From Manis javanica (lineage: Eukaryota; Chordata; Mammalia; Pholidota; Manidae): a stretch of DNA of 64,000 bases. Location of the stretch: assembly GCF_040802235.1 (NCBI RefSeq), contig NC_133172.1, positions 62,627,613-62,691,612 on the forward strand, written 5' to 3'. The number at the start of each line of letters is the position of its first letter. Within the stretch, counting starts at the first letter, position 1. The notes under the pieces were generated by a model. It searched no databases and was not told the DNA's origin. It saw only the letters and a list, made by a program, of their open reading frames with translations. Both the position numbers and the translations under genes were made by a program. Shown piece after piece: positions 48,055 to 58,799 of this stretch.

Positions 48055-48560
48055 CAAGTGCTACGTAAGAAGTCCCACAAAACTCAGCAGTTGAACACAG
48101 CAAGCGTCTACTGCATCACACAGTTTTTGAGTCAGGGAATGGCTCACACCTGATTACGACTCGGGGTCTCTCCTGAGGTTGAGGTCAAGTTGACGGCCAG
48201 GGCTGCATCACCTGAAGGCTCAACTGGGGCCGAAGGGTCTGCTTCCAAGTCCACTCACTCGGCTTTTGAGGTTTCGGTCCCTTACCATGTGACTCTTCTG
48301 CAGGGTTATTTATGACACGGCCGCTGGCCTCCCCAGAGCAAAGGGTCTGAGAGAGGCGGGCGGAGGGCAAGCAGGACGGAGGCCCACCGAGACGGGGGCT
48401 GCGGCATCTTTTATGACCTGATCGTGGAAGTGGCACGGCAGATTCTACAGCCACACAGCCCGACCCTGGTGCAGAGAGGGAGGGAATGACACAAGGCTAT
48501 GGGTTCCAGGAGATGGGACCCCTGGGGATCACAAAGGTTGGCCGCTATGACCTGTCTGAG
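48055..48560. mobile_element. Mammal-wide dispersed repeat, probably LTR-type
   Basis: Pieces in order: CACAAAACTCAGCAGTTGAACACAGC, GGGTCTCTCCTGAGGTTGAGGTCAAG, CTGCATCACCTGAAGGCTCAACTGGGGC, CTTTTATGACCTGATCGTGGAAGTG and CACAAGGCTATGGGTTCCAGGAG. I recognise this as a common mammal-wide interspersed repeat of about 500 bp but could not settle its family name. It explains the ORFs at 48185-48626. Confidence 0.6.
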
Positions 48561-49339
48561 GTCTGTTGCCAAGGACACCATCTGGAGCACGGACCGGGGC
48601 ACCCACGTCTTCTGGTGCGGCACCAAGTGACCGCCATTAATTAGAATCTATAGCAGCGCTGGCGATCAGAAGGATGGGAAGGCTGCAACTTGACAGTGAC
48701 CTGGAGAGGCCGACACTATGTTCCTCACTAGCTGCAAGACAACTGGCATGCAAATCCCTGGGCTCTGCCACGTCCCTCTAGCCCAGGGCGGTCACCTCAA
48801 CATGTCAGCAGGCCCTAGCCACATGTGCACTTCAGAAATCCAAGCAAGAATCAAAGCCAGAAAGTCAGCTCTGCAGCTTGTTTCACGTGGTCTCGAATTT
48901 TATTAAAGGAGGGAGAATTTGGGGTTGCGCAAACTGGGCCTGTCTGCTGATTAGATTGCAATCAGCTTCTCTTTCAACTGGAAGGAGAGAAACAGGGGAA
49001 GCTTGGAGATTCCAAGCAAACTTTGGAATAGCTTGAGGGGAGTGGGAAGGAAAGGAGCTATTTTAATAGGAAAATACTGAGGTAGTATCTTTTTGTTTTT
49101 AATATTTTCACTGTTTCCAGAGATAGAAAAGCACAGCCTCTGGCTTCCTTCTAGGTAAGCCCTTGGGACCTGGGGGCTTGGGGATCCCCAGGATCGAGAA
49201 GAAGTGGCAGAACCACAGGTAGCAAAGGGCAGTTCCAGGGCCTGCCAGGCCAGGCTCCTCACATCTGTGCTCTGAGATGCGACGGAGCCAGAGCGCCTAC
49301 CCCACTTTCCAGGGTGGTGACCGTGCCAATTCTGGAGTA

Positions 49340-49540
49340 CACTATTATTATTATCGGTGATGGCTGTGGCTACGTGTATTGAGTATTTGCTCATTCTAGA
49401 CCAAGCATTGGGCTAAACATGTCACCAACACCATCTCACCTGGCAGGTGAAGAAACAGAAGCTCAGAAAGGCAAAGTCACTGGCCTCACCCAACTGGCTG
49501 GACACATACACTGACCCCAGGGCTGGCAGAGCAAAGTGGG
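49340..49540 (-). mobile_element. MIR SINE
   Basis: TATTGAGTATTTGCTCATTCTAG, then AAGCATTGGGCTAAACATG and GAAACAGAAGCTCAGAAAGG. Confidence 0.7.
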
Positions 49541-49552
49541 CCTCAGCCTGTG

Positions 49553-49725
49553 ATGGGTGGGTGGATGGATGGATGGACGGATGGGTGAGTGGTGGGTGGA
49601 GGAACGGAGGAACGGAGGGGTAAAGGGCAGGTGGTTGTGGATACGGGTAAGTGGGTGGGTGGGTTGTTGTGTAGGTGGGTGGCCAGGCAGAAGGCTGGAA
49701 GGATTGAGGATGGGTGGACTGATGA
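49553..49725. repeat. GGAT/GGTG-type tetranucleotide tract
   Basis: GATGGATGGATGGACGGATGGG leads into AACGGAGGAACGGAGG and GTGGGTGGGTGGGTTG: a degenerate tandem array rich in G on the top strand. Confidence 0.85.
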
Positions 49726-50415
49726 GCAGATCAGCAAATGCAGGAATAGGCCCATTGCCCTCCATGTGACATGGCCAACTCCTTCCTGCAGATGAATGGG
49801 AAATTCCACGTTTGCTTTCGAGTCTTTAACAAATGTTCCACAGGAGAACAAGGTTTGGCTGTGAAATACCTCTTCTTTTCTAAAGAAAAGCAGCACCTCT
49901 TTTTTCTTTCTTGCAAATGATGCAAAAATATTTCACATGGCCCCAGACGGATCTAGCACCTAAGGGTCAGGAGCTGGGGACTTCACCAAACACATACATC
50001 ATTAAAGTTGCCCTAAAATTAATATTACACTGTTTTGTGCCCATGAATAAAGCATTAAACAAATATTGAGACTGAGACATCTCATCACCCAGGGTTCTTA
50101 AGAAGCTCAGAAAGACCGCAGCTATGTTTGAAGCCAATTAAGAAGGCTCACACTGGGTGTCAGAACCACAGAAGGGGCTGGCACATCCCCTAGCACACAG
50201 TAGGCACCTCATAAAACATGGAGAACACGTCAACAAGTTTCCCCTGCCCAAGACCAGCCAAGTCTACCAAAGCGCTCTGCCTTGGATCCCATTCCCCAAG
50301 TGCCCTAGGCTAAATGAGGCGAGGCCACAACACTTGGAGCTGATGCTAACCGAGCACACAGAGCACGCGGTCTACATGAATGATAAATACCAACAATTCA
50401 GTTATTTCTTACCTT
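49725..50415. other. No gene recognised; possible conserved element near 50.0 kb
   Basis: TAAAATTAATATTACACTG and CCATGAATAAAGCATTAAAC at 50015-50065 form a non-repetitive AT-rich patch. Confidence 0.35.
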
Positions 50416-51290
50416 CTTTGTTGTGGTAAAACACACAAATATAAAAATTACCACTTTAACTTATTTTTAACTGTACAGTTCAATGGTCATTAAATACCCA
50501 TATAATGAACCACCGTCACCACCATCCATTTCCAGAACACTTTCATCTTCCCCCAGTGAAACTGTTCAGTGTCCCTGGAGATCGTATTTGAATTTTAGGA
50601 TGGGTTTTTCCATTTCTGCAAAAAAGACTTCATTGGGATTTTGACAGGACTTATGCTGAATCTGTAGATCACTTTGGGAAGATCTGACATCTTAAGACTG
50701 CTAAGTCTTCCAGTCCATGAACATGGGATGTCTTCCCATTTACCTGCGTCTTCATTAATTTCTTTCAGCAATGATTTGTCGTTTTCAGAGTACGGGTCTT
50801 CCACCAAGTTCATTAGGATTATTCCAAAGTATTTTTTATGGTGGTGTAAATGGCATTGTTTAAGTGATTTCTTTTTTGGATTGTTCATTGTTAATATATA
50901 GAAATGCAACTGACTTTTGTGTGTTGACTTTTACTTTGTTTAATTCACTTATTAGTTCTAACAAAATTTTTGTGAAATCTTTAGGATCTTCTACATAGAA
51001 GGTCTTATCATCTGTGAACAGAAGTAATTTTATCTCTGCCTTTCCAGTTTGGATGACGCCCATTTCTCTTTCTTGCCTGATTGCTCTAGTAGGACTTCTG
51101 GCACTATGTTGAACAGAAGTGGTGGAAGCAGGAACCTTGCCTTGTCGCCAATCTTAAGGAAATGCTTTCACATTTCACCGCTGAGGGGCATGTTCACTCT
51201 GGGTTCGTCATAAATGGCTTTTCCTGTGTTGAGGTAGTTTCCTTCTTTTCCCGGTTCATTAAGTGTTTTTATCATGACCGTTACTCATTT
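50415..51290 (-). mobile_element. Old L1, 3'UTR plus reverse-transcriptase region, internally deleted
   Basis: Antisense L1 3'UTR (GTGGTAAAACACACAAATATAAAAATTACC and on) occupies 50420-50580, and the minus strand from 51290 to 50590 encodes decayed ORF2. Readable parts include DDKTFYVEDPKDFTKILLEL and YSENDKSLLKEINEDAGKWE, followed by SWTGRLSSLKMSDLPKVIYRF. The catalytic F-A-D-D motif is degraded to FTDD. The ORF2 C-terminus between these two parts is missing, so the copy carries an internal deletion. There are frameshifts and stops throughout. Confidence 0.88.
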
Positions 51291-51500
51291 TCATTTAACA
51301 AGTGCTTCCTTAGCACTACCTGCAGGTACTGCTGAAACTGCTTCGTAATTATTAACTTGTTTAATCACCACAGGAATCTTAGGAAGTGGCGATTATTATT
51401 ACCCATTTCACAGATGAGAAAACTGAGGCACCGATCAAACACGCAGTGAGCTGTGGAACCAGGACTCAAAGCAGACCGCCTGACTCAGAGTCCACATCAG
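51290..51500 (-). mobile_element. MIR SINE
   Basis: TTTAATCACCACAGGAATCTTAGG, then TTATTACCCATTTCACAGATGAG and AAAACTGAGGCACCG. It directly abuts the old L1 that ends at 51290. Confidence 0.8.
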
Positions 51501-51529
51501 AAACAACCAGGCAGTAGAGAAGCCAGCAG

Positions 51530-51735
51530 GTTGAACACGTATCATACCACAGACACTTAATACACAACACAGCACGTAATCTCCCCCGAAATCACACGCT
51601 GTTGATATTTGTAGACCCATCTTACCACAGGGGAAATGGAGGTATAGACACTTAGGAAACTTGTCCAGGGCCACATTATTAGTAAGAGATAAAAGACAAG
51701 ATTTGAAGTTAGGACTTTTGCACTGTCGGGCCACA
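51530..51735 (-). mobile_element. MIR SINE, diverged
   Basis: ACCACAGGGGAAATGGAGG, then CACTTAGGAAACTTGTCCAGGGCCAC and ATTAGTAAGAGATAAAAGAC; tandem neighbour of the MIR at 51290-51500. Confidence 0.65.
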
Positions 51736-51837
51736 GAGTATCCCCAACCCACCGACCAGGGGCAGGCAGAGTCCAGAGCCATGGTGTCCACTTGGGCGGC
51801 CACTTGGGCCCAGTGAGCTCTCAAAATATGGCCAGTG

Positions 51838-51995
51838 TCATGTGTTGAAATGATATTTACACAATTGAGTTAAATACAAAATATCATTACAGTTAATTTC
51901 ATGTGTTCCTTTTTACTTTTTTAAATAAGTGCCTACTGGAAAACTTGAAGTTCCATATGCCACTGACAGTACATTTCTGTTAGACATCCGAGGAC
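51838..51995 (+). mobile_element. AT-rich DNA-transposon MITE, second copy
   Basis: TGTGTTGAAATGATATTTACACAATTGAGTTAAATAC...TTAATTTCATGTGTTCCTTTTTACTTTTT...GGAAAACTTGAAGTTCCATATG...TTTCTGTTAGACATCC is colinear with the copy at 32215-32400. Confidence 0.68.
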
Positions 51996-52534
51996 AGAGA
52001 GGGGTGTGCTGGAGAGCTAGGCAGCCGCCCCAAGAGGGTCCCTCCCAAGGACACACGCCCTGCGCCTCCACCAGCACTCACTGCTCAGCATTCTCTGCCT
52101 CTAGGTGCCGTGGCAGAGGGCTGGCAGCTGGCAGCGAACTCCTTAGAGCTCCCCATGTCCACAGAAGACCTGCCAGCTCCCACCAACAGATGTGCCCAGG
52201 AAGGTGCCCGGGACAGAGGGAGGCCTCCTGCAGAGCACGTGCTCCACTCACCCCGAGGTGCCCCGAGACACCAGCAACAGCCCTTCCCAAACACCAGCAA
52301 GCAGGGCTCAGAGCAGGTGCACAGGCAACGCGAGCGCCGGGCGCCGGAGCAGGCTGACCAAGGCTCGGCCAGGCGGGCACATGGGCTCCCGGAAGCCCAG
52401 CGCAGGGAGGGGCCTCCACAGCCCGTGCCAGGAGAACTGGGGTGGTGGGGCCCGCAGCTGGCCCTGCTGGGCTGGGGAGAGCACTGCCACCCCATGGCGC
52501 CACCACGTGGCGTGGGAGAGGGTGAGAAGGGGCT

Positions 52535-52605
52535 GAGGTGGGCGGGGGGGGGAGGACGTGGGACAGCAGGTGGGGGGGAGAGGGAGGGAGGGGGGGTGAG
52601 GAGGA
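52535..52605 (+). repeat. G-run-rich purine tract with G-quadruplex potential
   Basis: At least six runs of three or more G occur on the top strand (two with seven or more) between 52540 and 52600. Confidence 0.75.
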
Positions 52606-52664
52606 GGAAGGGGCAGACAGACACTCAGGACTTCTTTGAGAGCTCTCTGCCCACAGGGCCCTTG

Positions 52665-52855
52665 CAAAGTGCTTGATTCAGATTATCTCTCTGAAACCCA
52701 ACACACACAGCAACATCATCACCCCATTTCTCGGCGTGGAAAGCCAGGCTCAGGAAGGCGACACACCAACCCAAGGACACACAGCTGGCAGGCGTGAGCT
52801 GAGAGTTGCCCAGGTCCGTGTGACACCAGAACCTATTTTTATTGCTGTGGCACAT
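52665..52855 (-). mobile_element. MIR SINE
   Basis: CCCCATTTCTCGGCGTGGAAAGC, then CAGGCTCAGGAAGGCGACAC and AAGGACACACAGCTGGCAGG. Confidence 0.72.
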
Positions 52856-53329
52856 GTTCAATCATGTAAGAACACCAAAGCTTCACGTTAGTTACCAAGT
52901 CACGGAGACTCGGATTGACACCTGCTGCCCCATCCTCTCAGTCTAACAGCCACTGTGCGTCTGCACGAGGCCCCTCGGCAGTGCCCCACATGGCACCTGC
53001 TCCTCCCCCAACCCCACAAGTAAGGGGCAGCCTTAGGTTTCAGGGCCTCCTTTCCTGCTTTACCCCCAGCCAGTCCATCAGCAAATCCTGGTGGTTTTCA
53101 TCCGCAGGACACACCAGCATCTCAGCCTCACGCCCGGCTCAGTCCCGGGCTCGGTCCCAGCCTCGGAAGAAGGGTAGGAGGGTGGTGCCCTTCCCCACAG
53201 CCCTCCTGGGCCAATCCTCAGCAGGGCCACTAGCGGGGACACTCAGCCTCAGAGTCCAGCCTGGTCAGCCACCCCTCCAGGAGCTTTGAGGGCCTCCCCA
53301 AGTCGAACAATAAACCCGAATCTTCTCAG

Positions 53330-53580
53330 GATGCCGAGCCTGGCGACCAGGCCCAAGCACGCCTCCAGGCCTCCGTCCCTGCCCACCACCCCCTTTTGCT
53401 TCCATGAGGCCACACAGGCTCCGGCCACCCCTCAGGGCCTTGCACACGCCGCCCCCGTCCGCGCTGCCCCCCGACTCTCCCCTCCCACTCCCCAGCCCCG
53501 GGCCCCCCTCCGGAGGCCCACCCTGCCCCACCACCACCTGCCCCTCCACTGCACTTCACCTTTCTTTCTAGCCCATCACA
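53330..53580 (+). mobile_element. L2 fragment, GC-rich
   Basis: GGCCACCCCTCAGGGCCTTGCACACGCCGC is the L2 core, surrounded by diverged C-rich sequence. Confidence 0.5.
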
Positions 53581-54850
53581 CCCAACAGAGCGTTTATTTG
53601 CTTATATATTTTTGTCTTTCAACGTTCTGTACAGTCAGACCCGAGGGAGAGGAAGGTGATGTCTATGAAATGACACATCTTGGTCCCCAGTTTTGTCAAT
53701 GGAAGGCGATCAGAAGTACATAAGGATTTGGTCCCGGCTTTCCCTGCTCATAAACAGCAACAGACTTCTCTGGGCACCGGCTGCCCTTCTGCAAAATCAG
53801 AACAACAATATCTCAGCTTCTAATAGTTAAATGTGAAAACTGTAAGACTTACATGAGGTCTTGGGGATGAAAGTACATGATGTAAGACTTTTTAAACCTG
53901 TACGTCACAACCCCTCCATGAAACAGTGAGCACAAGCCCCTGGTCGTCGAGGGGCACTCCGGCCCCTGGGTAAGGCCCACTGGGGCCCGGCTGGTCACTG
54001 GGGCCGGTAGGTCGGTCACGGGATCAGCAGAGCGGGGCCCGCAGGATGGGAGCCTCCTGGCCCAGCACCGCTAGGGCACACGGCCCTGCATCTTCAAAGA
54101 GCCACTACACCCGGCTCTGCTGGGCCTCCAGGTCAAGGCCGCCCATTGACAGGAAACGTGGGACAGAGTGGTGACAAGTTGTGTTTACACTTTTACAAAT
54201 CCTTGTCTTGTACCCATTTTCAGATTCATAGACTTGTTTAATAAGTAAAATGGTTTCTAGGAGGACGGAAGGGGAGAGGCTGGGAGGTGCATCGCTGGGC
54301 CTGCGAGGAGGGGGCAGGGCTGACGCCAGCGAAACGTGCAGCTAGAGACGGGGATCGTCACCACTTTATGGATGACCAGCTGACCCAGCGAGGCGGCCCG
54401 GAGCCTGGAGCCCGGAGCCCCAACTCCCACAGAGGCCCAGCTGTGACGATGGGAGGGGCGGACCCAGGCGGCTCGGAGCACTTCGGTCAAGGCCACCCAT
54501 GCCCCACACACCCCCTGCTCCCCATCTAGGAACCACACATACTGCAGTTTCTGGAACATCTCCCCCCTCAAATGTGGGATGCCTGGAAAGGTACACTTGC
54601 TTTAGCTGGTGCTGAGACAACAAAATTCCCCGAACTCCAGCCCCAGAATGCCACACATGGCCTCCTCTGGATGCCACCACCTTCCACTGCTCATGGGTCA
54701 ACCCTGAGGTTTGTGATTTTAACAAAAACAGTACCTGTGAATGGGGCTGCCCTCTGGGAAATGGCAGTGTGAACACAGGAAGTTTTCAATTGCTCCAGCA
54801 GGTTCCCAGACCCCCAGTGGGTCACCCACCAAACAGCGGACACCCATAAT
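53580..54850. other. No gene recognised
   Basis: A faint MIR-like phrase lies at 53770-53870 (CTTCTGCAAAATCAGAACAAC) and an antisense one near 54350-54430; the remainder is unassigned. Confidence 0.5.
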
Positions 54851-54854
54851 CAAT

Positions 54855-54930
54855 AGGTGCTTAGGAAACACCTACTGCATGCCAAGTACATGAGAGCTGC
54901 TAGCACAGAAATGTAAAGTCCCCAGCCCGG
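54855..54930 (-). mobile_element. L2 fragment
   Basis: AGGAAACACCTACTGCATGCCAAGTAC. Confidence 0.45.
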
Positions 54931-55119
54931 GCCTACGGCAGATGCCCTTGACTGGCTGCAGAGCCCTGTCCTCAACAGCCCATGCAGGCTTTTGTCTTGG
55001 CCCCAGTACCCGGGAAATATGACGAGCTCCATGCGAACTCAAACCCACTGGCCGTGCCTCTGCTGGGGAGGTTTGGAAGGACCACGGGCACAGTGCCTGG
55101 GGAGCCCATGCATGTGGAG

Positions 55120-55255
55120 AAGTGGAGAGCAGGCGGGACATGGGTGACCTGAGCTCAGGCCTCGCAGCTGCCACCGGCCTGCTGTGTGGCTGTGGACACG
55201 GCACTGCCCTGCCTGGGCCTCTGCATCCCTAACTGTGAATACGCTGGTCGGACTA
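55120..55255 (+). mobile_element. MIR fragment
   Basis: CTGAGCTCAGGCCTCGCAGCTGCC, then GCTGTGTGGCTGTGG and CCTGGGCCTCTGCATCCC. GC-shifted. Confidence 0.55.
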
Positions 55256-55694
55256 GGCGTCCCCACAGCCCCCCCACCCCTGGGTCCAGGCACACGGGTA
55301 CCTGGAGAGCTCCTTGAAGAAGGAGCTGGGCAGCGGGCCCACCCAGGGCCAGGGCTGGGCTGGGCTGGGCAGGCTGCTGGTGCCTTCATGGGGCTACAGT
55401 GGCCTGGCTGAACCCCTGGGGCTCTCACCCTGTTCCCAGTAAAACAAATGTACGGCAACCCCGGGTCAGCCCCCAGCAGGAAGCCAGGTGGGAGGTTGGA
55501 GCAGGTACAGGGCAGGGCCAAGGGGGATGCAGGGCATCTGGCCCCCCAACACCCCTCCACAGTCCTTCCACTGCAGCCTGACCTCCAGAGGCCACACAAA
55601 CAGCCAGCTCTCGGGTACTGGGCCCCCCATCCACAGGTCACGCCCACAGACGAGAGTCTGACGCTTCCTGGCCCATAGCTGGAGCTCTGGAATC

Positions 55695-55830
55695 CATTCA
55701 TTCACTCACTTTTTCATTCAAACGACAGCTCCTGAGTGCCTACTGTGTTCAAGCTCTGTGTCACACACTAGGCGTCCCAGGTGCCAGCTTAGGGACTAAG
55801 TCTAGTAGGTGGGGGAGGCCAACCCCAGTG
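55695..55830 (-). mobile_element. L2 3' fragment
   Basis: CATTCATTCACTCACTTTTTCATTC, then CTGAGTGCCTACTGTGTTCAAGC and AGTCTAGTAGGTGGGGGAGG. Confidence 0.7.
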
Positions 55831-56164
55831 CACGGGGGAGAGAGTACTGGCTGCGGCACCCCTGGGTCTGCGGGGGAGGCTCCGAGAGAGCACGTGGACG
55901 CCAGGCGAGGACCACAGACAGCTGCCCCCACAACAGCCCAGGACAGTGCCCCTGGTGTCCAGTGTGTGTGAGATGCTCTATTATTGGTGGTCAGTTCACA
56001 GGGGCTTCTTGGAATCGTGACCCACATGGCCATTGTCAAGGGAGCCGGGATCCAAAGGCAGCAGTCTGAACCCGGCGGTGTCCCTCAGCCTCCCTGAGCT
56101 TTCGGCTTCTGGTGTGAAATGCCTCCCAGGCTGGCGCACATCAAGCCAACAGTGGGCGGTGCCG

Positions 56165-56280
56165 TTCAGTCACCGAATCCTGACTCCGCCGCTGAGCTGC
56201 GTGAGGTTAGCCTGCTGCTTAGAGTCCCTGAGGCTCCGTGTCCGTCTTCAGAGTAGGTATGATGGAAAGGCTATTATCAG
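56165..56280 (+). mobile_element. MIR fragment
   Basis: GAATCCTGACTCCGCCGCTGAGC, then CCGTGTCCGTCTTCAGAGTAGG. Confidence 0.55.
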
Positions 56281-56511
56281 ACGTAGCAGAGATGGCTAAT
56301 CACTTGGCCCAGTGTCCGCTCTCCCTGCCTCTGAGTGACAGGGCCTGGCCCAGAGCGGGAGGCATCGCTGCCCAAGGGAAAAGCCTCAGTCCCGGCCTCC
56401 CCTGCAGAGGCGCTGCCGCGGGCCGGGTCCAGACTCGGAGAGCAAGCACATCCCGCAAGACTCACGTCCGTGAGCAGGCTGGACAAAGCCACCTCAAGGG
56501 AGCTGTGGCCG

Positions 56512-56605
56512 GCAGAATAATGGCCCCCAAAGATGCCCACATCCTCATCTGTAACACCCAATGGGAACATGGCTATGGAACAAGTCATGAATAACGAAGT
56601 CGATA
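56512..56605 (+). mobile_element. MLT1-type LTR, 5' fragment
   Basis: AGAATAATGGCCCCCAAAGATGCCCACATCC...GGAACATGGCTATGGAACAAG is the beginning of an MLT1-like LTR in sense orientation. It stops abruptly at about 56605. Confidence 0.7.
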
Positions 56606-57084
56606 ACGTTGTTGAGTTCCGTGAAAAAACTTCAAGCAGAAACACCTCTCACTGAAAGGGGCCCGAGGGTCACCGCCCTCCAGGTGTGGGTGCCGTTGTC
56701 CAGTGTCTCCCAAAGCCTGGACACTGTGCACATGGCCAAACGTCGAGCAGTGGCCCTGGGACTGCAGATTCTGCAGGACTTCCTCACAGGGAGCTGCATT
56801 TCTCAGCTAGGGAGCACTCAGGGCCACCAGGTCGGGAGGCGCCATTCGCCCGGGTGCTCTCCGGGCCTGCTGCACGGCGGGGGGAGCTTGCAGCTGCTCC
56901 GGGTGGCAGTCCTCTGCGGGCGAGCTGACAGGTGGTGCCATCGCATGACGGATGAGCCACACACACCCGATGAGAAAGCCAGTCACCCCGCGCCCAAAAC
57001 AGTGTGGGGTCTGCCCCGTCCAGGGCAGAGACACCTGCCTAACACCGGACTGGTGCCAGCAGAAGGATGCTGACCGCTGTTCTG

Positions 57085-57920
57085 GAAGCCAGGAGAAACG
57101 GGCTTCCAGCAAAGGAACCAGCTCTTGATTGGCTGCGAAGAACTTCTCCGGAAGGGGTACTTGGTGAACAGACATTTCTACAAAGAAGATATACAATGGC
57201 CAATAAGCCCATGAAAAGACACTCAATGTCATTAGTCATCAGGGAGATGTAAATCAAAACCACAAGATACCACTTCACACCCACAAAGATGGCTAGAAAC
57301 AAAATGACTGATAATAACAGGTGTTGTCAAGGATATGGAAAACCAAAACCCTCATGCCATGCTAGCAGGAAAATAAAATAAAAAATGGTGTTTTCCACTG
57401 GAGAAAACTGATGCAGCTCTCAAAACACTGAACAGTCACCACATGACGCAGCACCCCCAGGCGCACGCCTGAGAACCGAGGACACCTTCATGTGCACAGC
57501 AGCACGAGCCCCAACGGGGACACCGCCCCAAGGCCCAGCCCCTGGGGAACAGTGAACATACCCACCCGGCGCAGAACCGCTCAGCCCTGAGGAGGAACGC
57601 AGCGCTAACCCATGCCGCGGGCCAGCCTGGACAACACCAGGCCGGGCGCGCAACGCGGAAACCGAAGACCACACAGCAGAGGGCCCGGCCACACAGAACA
57701 CCCAGAGGAGGAGAGGTCGGACGTAGGCTAGTGGCTTCTAGGAGCTGCAGGACGAGGGAAGGAGGGCTGACGCAAGAGGTACAGGGCTTCTCTGGAGAGA
57801 TGAAAAGGTCTAGAATTAGACAGCGGTGACAGTCGCACAACCTTGCAAAAACCACAGGATCATATACTTTTAAAAGCTGAGGTTTACAGTACGTGATTGA
57901 TATCTCAGTTTAAAAGAATT
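57085..57920 (+). mobile_element. Old L1 3' end (L1MA/L1MB type), strongly GC-shifted in the middle
   Basis: 57170-57420 is recognisable L1 ORF2 (ATACAATGGCCAATAAGC, ATCAAAACCACAAGATACCA). 57440-57730 aligns by eye with the ORF2 C-terminus but with most A/T positions now G/C. 57730-57915 is the L1 3'UTR (GGCTAGTGGCTTCTAGG, GCACAACCTTGCA, ATATCTCAGTTTAAAAG). No frame is open across it. The subfamily name is approximate. Confidence 0.8.
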
Positions 57921-58290
57921 CAATTCACACACAATTTTATGCCACCTACAGTGAGACCCACTCGAAACAGGTGCTGAGACGGGGTGGGGACCTCTGCCCA
58001 GTGGGTATGCTGCCCCCAGCAGGGAGGAGAAACTCGGAGACGGCCCCCCTCCCACAGCGACAGGAGGCGGGAACGCAGAGGCCCGCCCTCACAAAGGGAA
58101 ATCAGACGTTATCGTTTGAAAGTTGCTGTGGAGAGTTTCACAAATAATATTTATTGACCCCATTTTTACCACCTGCATTCACAGCAACTAAAATCACCTG
58201 ATGATAAATGATTTGGCTTGAACCTTGGGTGTGAATCATATGATCTGAGAAAATAGTGGCTGTCACAGACTCCTGACTTGGTGATGTCCA

Positions 58291-58374
58291 TTAAAGACTT
58301 TTATTACGACTGACATTTTTGCTGATATTCTTGATCATAGTTGAAGATGTCAACTTCAAACCCAAAATAACTAG
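58291..58374 (-). other. Candidate 3' end: alternative terminal exon or polyadenylation site
   Basis: On the minus strand TTCTCTTTACTTTCCAG precedes base 58374. The sequence after it is open in two frames to nearby stops, one giving SYFGFEVDIFNYDQEYQQKC with a stop at 58306-58304, the other a 27-residue tail with a stop at 58293-58291. AATAAA lies at 58300-58305. By eye it is the first canonical signal downstream of the C16orf95 stop at 60239, so it may simply end that transcript with a ~1.9-kb 3'UTR. Alternatively the acceptor could make a short last exon spliced directly to 62508. I do not recognise either peptide. Confidence 0.3.
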
Positions 58375-58778
58375 CTGGAAAGTAAAGAGAAAAATAGTTA
58401 CTAAGAACTGTCGCCCACACTGAGACCACGCTCGTGCAGGGCCTGCTGGAGGGCCTCCCTGGCTCGGAGGCCGGGGTGCCCCCACAGTGGACAGGGACGG
58501 CGTTTGGGTCCCCACCACACTCGGGCCCTGTGGAGCCCCGCGGGGCAGGGGTGCCGTGAGCAATGCCGGGGTGTGCCTGGGCCGGCTCCCCTTGCCGCCC
58601 CGGGACCTGAGGCAAGCTGCTCGGACCCTCAGAGCCTCTCCCTCCTCTGGAACAGGGAGGAGAGCGCCAGAGAGTGGACTGCGGGAGGGACAGGCAGGAG
58701 ATGAAAGCAGCCCCACCAGCTGGGCCCTGCTCAGCCAGCTTCAGGCTCCCTGCCGGGAAGGCCGAGGGCACGCCCGCT

Positions 58779-58798
58779 CCCCCCCCCCCACCCCCCCG
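58779..58798. repeat. C-homopolymer run
   Basis: Nearly pure C, interrupted by a single A at 58790. Confidence 0.9.
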
Positions 58799-58799
58799 G

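Noticed and set aside
50595..51063. Minus-strand ORFs resembling a reverse transcriptase
   Set aside because: Decayed L1 ORF2 with a mutated catalytic motif, not a separate retron or telomerase-like system.
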